The notes under the pieces were generated by a model. It searched no databases, was not told the origin of the DNA, and saw only the letters and a program-made list of their open reading frames with translations. A stretch of DNA of 6,077 nt from Defluviitaleaceae bacterium (lineage in GTDB: Bacteria; Bacillota; Clostridia; Lachnospirales; WQUN01), in the NCBI GenBank assembly GCA_009783395.1, contig WRHA01000287.1, forward strand, positions 1-6,077, given 5' to 3'. The number at the start of each line of letters is the position of its first letter. Within the stretch, counting starts at the first letter, position 1. Shown here piece after piece: positions 1 through 4,914 of the stretch. The position numbers and the translations under genes were made by a program.

Positions 1-68
1 CCTTCAAAATGCAAGGCTTCAATGCCAAGGTCACTGTCAAACCGCACCCTTCGTTTTTCTGTTTCCAT
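1..68 (-). CDS. Probable AraC-family transcriptional regulator, N-terminal fragment
   Basis: An open frame starts with ATG at 68 and runs off the left edge, giving 23 residues, METEKRRVRFDSDLGIEALH followed by FEG. The start is preceded by a purine-rich AAGGGGGGAT stretch (minus strand, around 76-85), an acceptable if non-canonical ribosome binding site. The motif 'D-x-x-L-G-I-E-A-x-x-F-E-G' resembles, from memory, the start of AraC-type regulators with an N-terminal cupin sensor domain, where a similar IEAYRFEGI is followed by a metal- or ligand-site 'HFH' segment. That segment and the two C-terminal helix-turn-helix motifs would lie outside the window, so the assignment rests on a short match. 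The gene diverges from the small membrane-protein gene at 169, an arrangement typical of a regulator next to its target. It could be another protein with a similar short start. Confidence 0.5.
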   Translation of the reverse strand, partial: METEKRRVRFDSDLGIEALHFE

Positions 69-168
69 TTCGGCTGATCCCCCCTTTTTTGACTGCGCAA
101 GATAAGCATAGCACAGATCTTTGAACAGTTCTTGAACGATATTGACATAAATAAAGGAGGTACATTTT
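69..168. promoter_or_regulatory. Divergent intergenic region with TTGAAC repeats (candidate operator)
   Basis: This 100-base gap separates the leftward AraC-like gene from the rightward gene at 169. TTGAAC occurs at 121-126 and again at 132-137, an offset of 11 bases, so both copies face the same side of the helix. Between them lies GTTC (128-131), giving the overlapping inverted repeats GAAC-A-GTTC and GTTC-TT-GAAC. AraC-family proteins commonly bind tandem direct repeats, so this is a plausible operator. Promoters are not clear. On the minus strand TATGCT (about 107-112) is preceded by TG in extended -10 fashion, but no good -35 was found. On the plus strand no -10 fits either TTGAAC copy well. 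Confidence 0.3.
153..161 (+). promoter_or_regulatory. Strong ribosome binding site for the gene at 169
   Basis: AAAGGAGGT is a full match to the anti-Shine-Dalgarno end of 16S rRNA and lies 7 bases before the ATG at 169. It fixes the start of this otherwise unrecognised gene and argues that it is really translated. Confidence 0.85.
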
Positions 169-597
169 ATGAGCAATCACACCAAAACAATTCAACTAAC
201 TGAAGTCGGTTTGTTAAAGTTTTTTTTAATGACATTATCTCTGTCAAAATTCTTTATGAAAGCATTGGTCGGCAGTATTGTATTTGTGCTTATTTTAAGG
301 GTATCGTTAATTTTTGTGCCTATGCCATTTATTCGCCCGCTGTGGTACACAAATATACTTAGCATTCGAGGGAGTATGACGGAATCGGTATCTTATCGAA
401 TTACAGGACTGTCCAAAGATGAAGTTATTTCAAAGTTAGGTTTTCCGACGCTCAGATCTTTTAATCCGGGTCCGGGGGACATGGTTATCTCGTATCACAT
501 ATCGGGGTGGAGACATTTCGTTATTTCGTTTGACGATTATGGCATAGTCAGAGGGTCATGGATCGGAAACCCGGCTCATGTCGGCTTAGGAGGATAG
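169..597 (+). CDS. Small membrane-anchored protein with BamE/SmpA-like domain (function unknown)
   Basis: The protein has 142 residues. The N-terminal third is basic and hydrophobic, with one clear membrane segment at about residues 31-52 (ALVGSIVFVLILRVSLIFV) and a weaker hydrophobic patch at 15-22. No lipobox cysteine is seen. The C-terminal part, about residues 76-130, has the order of a SmpA/OmlA (BamE-like) fold: 'GLSKDEVISKLGFP' (80-93), where a helix leads to a turn of 'LGxP' type, then strands ending in 'FVISFDDYGIV' (117-127), like the 'L-x-V-x-F-D-x-x-G-x-V' of that fold. In Bacillota this fold occurs in small envelope proteins of unknown role, so outer-membrane assembly is not implied. 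The first half of the gene is rich in T and poor in G+C compared with the flagellar genes. It is convergent with the flagellar operon and divergent from the AraC-like gene, which may control it. The domain call is by eye. Confidence 0.7.
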   Translation: MSNHTKTIQLTEVGLLKFFLMTLSLSKFFMKALVGSIVFVLILRVSLIFVPMPFIRPLWYTNILSIRGSMTESVSYRITGLSKDEVISKLGFPTLRSFNPGPGDMVISYHISGWRHFVISFDDYGIVRGSWIGNPAHVGLGG

Positions 598-708
598 CAC
601 GCCAAGCGTGCATTGAGCACCGTGGACATCCGGCGGCAAGGGACATTACGTCTCGAAGGGTGCGGGCAAAGAACGCCCGCCATTGCCGGATAGAGTTTAC
701 TAGCCGAT
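598..708. other. GC-rich, self-complementary spacer between convergent genes
   Basis: No convincing gene is seen here. By hand count 598-700 is about 60% G+C, well above the gene at 169. Three nested or adjacent stems are visible: GCACGC/GCGTGC at 597-602 and 606-611 with a CAA loop; TCCGG plus CAA at 629-639 pairing with TTGCCGGA at 683-690 across a 3-base bulge; and GCGGGC/GCCCGC at 662-667 and 675-680 inside the previous one. None is followed by a T run on the plus strand, so none is a standard terminator. It could be a structured RNA, a 3' untranslated region of the gene at 169, a small repeat element, or the decayed end of a gene: a plus frame from 623 to the stop at 701 reads GHYVSKGAGKERPPLPDR in its middle but has a stop just upstream and no start. 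Confidence 0.35.
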
Positions 709-733
709 AAAAAAAGGGAGCTTAAAAGCTCCC
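709..733 (-). terminator. Rho-independent terminator of the flagellar operon, overlapping the csrA 3' end
   Basis: On the minus strand GGGAGC (733-728) pairs with GCTCCC (721-716), extendable through the A/T loop to 8 bp, and is followed at once by seven T (715-709). This is a textbook intrinsic terminator. The 5' arm is also coding sequence: GGG AGC TTT TAA are the last codons and the stop of csrA, so the loop contains the stop codon. It ends the minus-strand run only; read on the plus strand the stem is not followed by a T run. Confidence 0.9.
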
Positions 734-943
734 TCCAAGTTTCTGTAATTTTTCTTTAACGTTCATCGTTGCCTCGGTGTTCTCGTTCCGGATTTGATCA
801 AAAATTTCTTTCCTGTGAACGGTAACGGACTTTGGAGCCAAAATACCCAAGCGTGTTTGCTCGCCCGAAATCCCCAAAACGACAATTTCAATATCGTCGC
901 CGATTACAATGGATTCGCCCTTCTTACGCGTTAGTGCCAGCAT
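722..943 (-). CDS. csrA: CsrA, RNA-binding translational regulator
   Basis: The protein has 73 residues, close to Bacillus subtilis CsrA (74) and longer than the enterobacterial form (61). CsrA is a dimeric cytoplasmic protein that binds GGA motifs near ribosome binding sites and blocks translation; in Firmicutes its known target is flagellin mRNA. The start [16 protein letters not shown] is the canonical N-terminus, and the RNA-contact residues L4, R6 and R44 (in [12 protein letters not shown], 36-47) are present. N55, in a tail region reported to matter for FliW binding in B. subtilis, is conserved. The frame is open 16 codons further upstream, but family alignment puts the start at 943. 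This ATG lies within the end of fliW, a 20-base overlap, with only a weak Shine-Dalgarno (GATAAAG), so translation probably depends on coupling to fliW. The gene ends inside the operon terminator. Confidence 0.95.
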   Translation of the reverse strand: MLALTRKKGESIVIGDDIEIVVLGISGEQTRLGILAPKSVTVHRKEIFDQIRNENTEATMNVKEKLQKLGGSF

Positions 944-1412
944 CAGCTTTATCTGCGGCAAGTTTTTTCTTGGCGCGCTCCAATTCTTCAAAAATCATAA
1001 AACGGATGGAATAATTGCTGTTTGCGCAAACAATTTGCTTGCCAAAACCGGTGTTAAGGTTTATAACAACGGGCGCGAGAAGGTTTACGCGCATATGGCG
1101 TACATAATCGGGGATAACCACAATGTTATAAATAAGAAGCGGGGTGTCATCAATCTCGCCGAGCGCGGCAATTTCTTCTTCCTCAACTTTCGGGTCGTAA
1201 TCCGGCAAAACCTTGTAAACATCCATTAATGTAAACGCAACATCGCCGTTGTCGATCGATTGAAGCCAAAAAAACAGCTCCTCGTCTTCGTTCTCCGACA
1301 TAAGCATAAAATGCTTATCATCAGGAAAACCGGGAAGTCCTTCAGGAAAATGAAGGACTTTTTCAGGTTCATAGCTTATTTCTCCGAAGTGCTTTGTCTG
1401 CATTTTTTTCAT
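924..1412 (-). CDS. fliW: FliW, flagellar assembly factor and CsrA antagonist
   Basis: The protein has 162 residues. FliW binds either newly made flagellin or CsrA. When flagellin is exported, FliW is freed, binds CsrA non-competitively and lifts repression of flagellin translation. Family signatures in order are 'HFGEI' (8-12), 'FPEGLPGF' (22-29), 'FFWLQSID' (47-54), '[10 protein letters not shown]' (109-118), 'GKQIV' (124-128) and 'YSIR' (134-137). The last 20 residues form a lysine- and alanine-rich tail that goes slightly beyond the usual length. The frame is open further upstream, but the ATG at 1412 has AAAGGA (about 1422-1427) at proper spacing, while upstream codons lie inside flgL and look unlike the family. 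A later ATG, three codons on, is too far from that site. It lies 25 bases downstream of the second flgL and overlaps csrA by 20 bases. Confidence 0.95.
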   Translation of the reverse strand: MKKMQTKHFGEISYEPEKVLHFPEGLPGFPDDKHFMLMSENEDEELFFWLQSIDNGDVAFTLMDVYKVLPDYDPKVEEEEIAALGEIDDTPLLIYNIVVIPDYVRHMRVNLLAPVVINLNTGFGKQIVCANSNYSIRFMIFEELERAKKKLAADKADAGTNA

Positions 1413-1437
1413 ACAACAGTTTCCTTTCGAATTTTCT

Positions 1438-3249
1438 CTATCTAAGGAAATTAGCAAGCGACATTTGCACAACTCCGCTGTTCGCACGAAGCGACGCCAT
1501 AAAGAGTGCTTCTGCAGAAAAACGCAAAATTGTTGCGTGAACCAGATCCGTGTCCTCGTTGTCGCTGGTCAAAAGCGTGTAAGTTACCTCGTCTTCCTCA
1601 AGGCGATTTTGTACGAGTTCCATGCGAACCATTCTTGCGCCAAGCATCGTTTGCTCACGCGTCGAATTATCCAAATGCCGATCAATCAGGAACAGCATAT
1701 TGTCAAACTGGCGGTGAAGGGCATAAGTTGCCATCGATCCTTCACGAATAAGCTGAGCATTAACGTTTTCTTCAATTTTCTCGGCAGTCCAAGGTGGGGT
1801 TTGTGCTTCGCCGTACGCGGTAAAATGCTGCTCAAGGTCGCTTCTGCTGGAAACTTGCATCGCATTCGAAAACTCGAAAAACCTGCGGAAGTCTGCGAAC
1901 ATCTTGTCAGTCAAAACATTTTTTGCAAGCGAGTTTACGGCAATCCGCGTATTCGTTGAAAATTCGTACTCAATGCCCTGATTATGCATGTCAAACGAGC
2001 GGTTAAACTCAACTTGATCAAGCGGCAACGCGACGCCTTGCGCGTTAAGTGCGCGAACAAGTTGCACGCCCTGCACACGCATATCAGCCATGATATGCAC
2101 AGGATTTGTCGGGTCGGCAGGCGGATTTTCCACGGCATAAGTAACCGAAATATTCCTCTGAGTCTCAAACAAATGCGCGGGAATGTTTACGATGTTTCCG
2201 TCAATTGTCGCGCCCGGCGGAAGTTGCGGCTGTAAACCGGGTGCAGTGGTTTCATATGGGTCAAACACCAGCGCGAACTGAAGCATCTCAACGCCATTTA
2301 CCAAATCCGTGCCGATGCTGGCCGCACGCGAAAAATACTGCGTAATGTTGTAAACCAGATTTGTTCCCGTGGGGATAATCGGCGTTGCCTCAACGATTTC
2401 ACGCGCAGTAAAATAAACAGCAGGATTAATGTCTCCTGCGCGGAAACCTTGCTTTTGATAGGTTACACTTACGCCCTCACGCGGGAAAGTCGATGCAGTT
2501 TCGCGGTGCAAAACAAGCTCGCCTGTTTCGGGAATGAAATGCATCACAGGAATGCCATCGTCGTTTGTCGCAGGCGGCTGATATGCGTCCGCATCGTGAA
2601 TACTGAACTCACGGACCTCGAAGCCCGGAACAACAGGCGGACCGGAAAGCCCGGTATACGCAAGTTTAAGCACATGAACAAGCTCCGAAACAGACTCAAG
2701 CATACCGATTCCGCCATCCACAACAAGCCTCTGGAACGACATCTCTCTCGAAACATCATCCAAGCCAAAGTGTTGCGTTATTATAAAATCGCGTTGGTTA
2801 TCGGCGGTAAAAACGGGCGGTTCGTCCGTGCGAAAGCCGGAAAAAAGGTAGTTTCCGCCAAAAGTCGCGTTCATTTCATGGCCGATTTGATCAAACAACG
2901 CTTGCATCGTTTGAATAATCATCTGTTTTTCGGCATAGCTGTTATCGCCGTTCGCGCCTTGCACTGCAAGATTGCGGATTTCAAAAAGCAATTCGCGGTT
3001 AATGTTATTAAACGTAGATTCCGTAACATTCATCCAAGCATAGCCCTGGTCGACATTGCGCTGGAATTGTTCGTTTTCATGCACAGATGTTCTAAACTTA
3101 AGCGCACGTGACGCAACAATCGGGTCATCCGATGGTCTTTGAATCCGCTTGCCCGTTTCAATTGTCCTAACAATCCTGTCAAGATTTCGCATGTTGCGAT
3201 TGATGTGCATAAGGGTAGTATTTGTCATCATTACATTTGTTAAACGCAT
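1438..3249 (-). CDS. flgL: FlgL paralogue 2, hook-filament junction protein (HAP3), enlarged
   Basis: The protein has 603 residues, about twice the usual FlgL (around 300). FlgL is secreted through the flagellar export apparatus and forms, with FlgK, the adapter between hook and filament. The helical D0/D1 ends are well kept: 'MRLTNVMMTN' at the start, 'IETGKRIQRPSDDP' (30-43), 'EIRNLAVQGANGD' (90-102), 'NYLFSGFRTDEPPVF' (133-147), and at the end 'LGARMVRMELVQNRLEEDE' (536-554) and 'SLANFLR' (597-603). Between about residues 150 and 440 lies a large, proline-rich, mostly beta-looking insertion, which should form the exposed domain. Part of it (232-280, 'ETGELVLHRE...AGDINPAVYF') is shared with the upstream paralogue; about 100 extra residues (roughly 285-425) are not. 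The start at 3249 has GAGGGA 5 to 7 bases upstream. It follows the first flgL by 51 bases. In B. subtilis the gene in this place, next to fliW, is yviE. Confidence 0.9.
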   Translation of the reverse strand: MRLTNVMMTNTTLMHINRNMRNLDRIVRTIETGKRIQRPSDDPIVASRALKFRTSVHENEQFQRNVDQGYAWMNVTESTFNNINRELLFEIRNLAVQGANGDNSYAEKQMIIQTMQALFDQIGHEMNATFGGNYLFSGFRTDEPPVFTADNQRDFIITQHFGLDDVSREMSFQRLVVDGGIGMLESVSELVHVLKLAYTGLSGPPVVPGFEVREFSIHDADAYQPPATNDDGIPVMHFIPETGELVLHRETASTFPREGVSVTYQKQGFRAGDINPAVYFTAREIVEATPIIPTGTNLVYNITQYFSRAASIGTDLVNGVEMLQFALVFDPYETTAPGLQPQLPPGATIDGNIVNIPAHLFETQRNISVTYAVENPPADPTNPVHIMADMRVQGVQLVRALNAQGVALPLDQVEFNRSFDMHNQGIEYEFSTNTRIAVNSLAKNVLTDKMFADFRRFFEFSNAMQVSSRSDLEQHFTAYGEAQTPPWTAEKIEENVNAQLIREGSMATYALHRQFDNMLFLIDRHLDNSTREQTMLGARMVRMELVQNRLEEDEVTYTLLTSDNEDTDLVHATILRFSAEALFMASLRANSGVVQMSLANFLR

Positions 3250-3300
3250 ATTAATCCCTCGCTTTACGGTTAATTTTTTCCAAATAAATCTCGTTACTAT

Positions 3301-4839
3301 CTATCTGTTTATAAAGTCTGCCAATGAAAGCTGTGTTGTCATTGCAATTGCCCTGAGTGCGTGGTTAAACGCAGCTTCCGCGCCCGCTTTTTGCATGATT
3401 GCCGCAGAAAGGTCCGCATCTTCGTTTTGAGACAAAAGGTCTGTGTATGCGACCTCGTCTTCCTGCAAGCGGATTGTAACCATTTCGAGTCGCGCCATTC
3501 TCGCGCCGAGCTGTGAATGCTGACGCTGTGCCTGCGCCGTATGTTCCTTAATCGTTCTAAGCATATTGTCAAAACGAAGATGTACCGCGCCGGCAAAGGC
3601 TGCCCTCTCATCAGATAAGAACCGAGCAACCGCGGCGTCCAAAGCGTCTCCTGTCAAAAGATTGCCGTCCTCGTCGCCATGCGTGCGGAGGTACTCCCTA
3701 ATTACACCGGGGTCAGACGGAGTGAGCGAATCCACAAAATCAAAGAGTCGACGTAAATCTGCAAATAAATCCGCCGTAAGCGTGTCCCTCGCGTGTGTAT
3801 TTATCGTGATATATGACATCGGTGAAATTTCCATTTGGATATTATGTCCGCGTGTATTAAAGCGAACCGCTTCACTGTCGATGATTTCGCCGTCGGCATT
3901 ACGCTCCAAACTAAGGACTTCCGTCGATTCAAAGTAAACAATCGGGTTAAGCTCGCCGGCAACAAGGTTGTTTTTTTCGTAAGCTACGCGAAGCCCGCCG
4001 GAGGCAAAAATTAAATCCCGCAACTCGTCGCTAACAATAAGTTCGCCTGTGTCACGCAAATGATGAACTACGAGACCTTCCGGACGATACGCTTCTGAAA
4101 CGGTCGAATCTATAGTAATAACGTCCAATCTCGTGCCGTCAGCCAAGAAAATTCCGGTTGCGGGTGCTTCTCCAATCGGAGGCGGGTCTGCGGGGTCCAG
4201 GGCATTTACGTTAAACTCAAAATCAACGTTCGTAAACGGCAGTTTAATAATATTTGCCCACATATATTCGGGCATACTTGTATGCGTTGGGCGATAAAAG
4301 GCTTTTGCGCGCTCGATAACGTTAGGGTTAAACTCCTGGGAAACAATAAAACTGCGACCCGGCCAATCCTCTTTTAAAACCGGCGGCTGGTCGGTATGAA
4401 ATCCGGAAAAAACATATCTGCCCAAATATGTTTGATTCATGTCGACGCCAAACATTTGGTTAAAATACTGCCTGAGTTCCGCAACTATCGCACGATGTTC
4501 CTCAAGTGTTTGCGTACCCGTTTGTGCACCTTCAACCAAACGCGTATAGATGCGTTGCATAAGCGACGGCGTCGTTGCGCTTCCTGTCAATATGCTGTTA
4601 AATGAGGCTTCCGATACTTCCATCCAAGCCATACCCTGTTGCGCGTTGCGCAAAAATTGCTCCGTCTCCGACAAAATTGTGCGATAACGAAGCGTTCTCG
4701 CCGAAAGAAGCGGATCATCGGACGGCCTTTGAATCTGCTTTCCTGTTTCGATTTGCGTAACAAGACCGTTAAGGTGACGCGCATTACGCCAAATATTATT
4801 CATGGAATTTCCGAAAATCATGTGATTAGTGACACGCAT
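3301..4839 (-). CDS. flgL: FlgL paralogue 1, hook-filament junction protein (HAP3), enlarged
   Basis: The protein has 512 residues, again much longer than typical FlgL. The conserved ends are 'MRVTNHMIFGNSMNNI' at the start, 'IETGKQIQRPSDDP' (30-43), 'RYVFSGFHTDQPPV' (141-154), and at the end 'LGARMARLEMVTIRLQEDE' (444-462), 'NEDADLSAAI' (472-481) and 'SLADFINR' (505-512). The middle (about 160-345) is an inserted domain sharing 'DTGELIVSDEL' and 'AGELNPIVYF' with the downstream paralogue. The stretch after residue 80 lacks the usual 'R-x-L-A-V-Q-G-A-N-G' of FlgL and reads 'TRLVEGAQTGTQTLEE' (99-114) instead, so this copy has diverged in the D1 helix. The start at 4839 is set by AAGGAGGG 6 bases upstream. 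It lies directly after flgK, the usual place of flgL, so it may be the orthologue by position, while paralogue 2 looks more canonical in sequence. Confidence 0.9.
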   Translation of the reverse strand: MRVTNHMIFGNSMNNIWRNARHLNGLVTQIETGKQIQRPSDDPLLSARTLRYRTILSETEQFLRNAQQGMAWMEVSEASFNSILTGSATTPSLMQRIYTRLVEGAQTGTQTLEEHRAIVAELRQYFNQMFGVDMNQTYLGRYVFSGFHTDQPPVLKEDWPGRSFIVSQEFNPNVIERAKAFYRPTHTSMPEYMWANIIKLPFTNVDFEFNVNALDPADPPPIGEAPATGIFLADGTRLDVITIDSTVSEAYRPEGLVVHHLRDTGELIVSDELRDLIFASGGLRVAYEKNNLVAGELNPIVYFESTEVLSLERNADGEIIDSEAVRFNTRGHNIQMEISPMSYITINTHARDTLTADLFADLRRLFDFVDSLTPSDPGVIREYLRTHGDEDGNLLTGDALDAAVARFLSDERAAFAGAVHLRFDNMLRTIKEHTAQAQRQHSQLGARMARLEMVTIRLQEDEVAYTDLLSQNEDADLSAAIMQKAGAEAAFNHALRAIAMTTQLSLADFINR

Positions 4840-4845
4840 GTTTTT

Positions 4846-4857
4846 CCCTCCTTGTAT
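4846..4857 (-). promoter_or_regulatory. Ribosome binding site of the first flgL overlapping a candidate CsrA site
   Basis: Read on the minus strand the stretch is AUACAAGGAGGG, and AAGGAGG is the Shine-Dalgarno sequence for the ATG at 4839. It agrees with the CsrA SELEX consensus RUACARGGAUGU at 10 of 12 positions, including the whole RUACARGGA part. Further GGA triplets in the leader lie at 4845-4847 and 4887-4889 and could be second contacts for the CsrA dimer. The ribosome binding site is certain; binding by CsrA is inferred. Confidence 0.6.
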
Positions 4858-4868
4858 GTATGAAGCCC

Positions 4869-4892
4869 CGGGGAAAACTAAAGTTTTCCCCG
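4869..4892 (-). promoter_or_regulatory. Perfect hairpin between flgK and flgL
   Basis: CGGGGAAAAC (minus strand, 4892-4883) pairs perfectly over 10 bp with GTTTTCCCCG (4878-4869) around a 4-base loop, extendable to 11 bp with a 2-base loop. On the minus strand it is followed by GGGCTTC and no T run, so it is not a standard terminator of flgK. It may be a processing or stabilising stem, or a weak attenuator. The 3' arm can instead pair TTTTCCC with GGGAAAA next to the flgL ribosome binding site (4841-4848), but the present stem is stronger. Confidence 0.6.
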
Positions 4893-4914
4893 ATTTATTT
4901 AAAATTCAGATTTT

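Noticed and set aside
121..137. LexA (SOS) box from GAAC and GTTC half-sites
   Set aside because: The Gram-positive LexA box needs GAAC and GTTC 4 bases apart; here the gaps are 1 and 2 bases.
142..147. Perfect TTGACA as -35 box for the gene at 169
   Set aside because: A -10 box at 16-18 bases would fall on the start codon, and the ribosome binding site would be upstream of the transcript start.
597..611. GCACGC/GCGTGC hairpin as terminator of the gene at 169
   Set aside because: It is directly after the stop codon but is not followed by a T run; only a plain stem is supported.
703..710. GCCGATAA, a perfect sigma-28 (FliA/SigD) -10 box on the plus strand, which would drive RNA antisense to csrA
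   Set aside because: The only -35-like sequence (TAGAGTTT, 691-698) is 4 bases away instead of about 11, and the same octamer also occurs by chance on the minus strand within flgL coding sequence at 2797-2804.
944..991. Longer csrA starting at 991
   Set aside because: The extra 16 residues precede the invariant MLxLTRK start of CsrA and lie inside fliW coding sequence.
1413..1487. Longer fliW starting at 1487
   Set aside because: The extension covers the end of flgL and the gap, including the ribosome binding site that serves the ATG at 1412.
2449..3111. A 220-codon open frame on the plus strand
   Set aside because: It lies opposite flgL, has basic low-complexity composition, no ribosome binding site and no family signature; it mirrors the codon use of the real gene.
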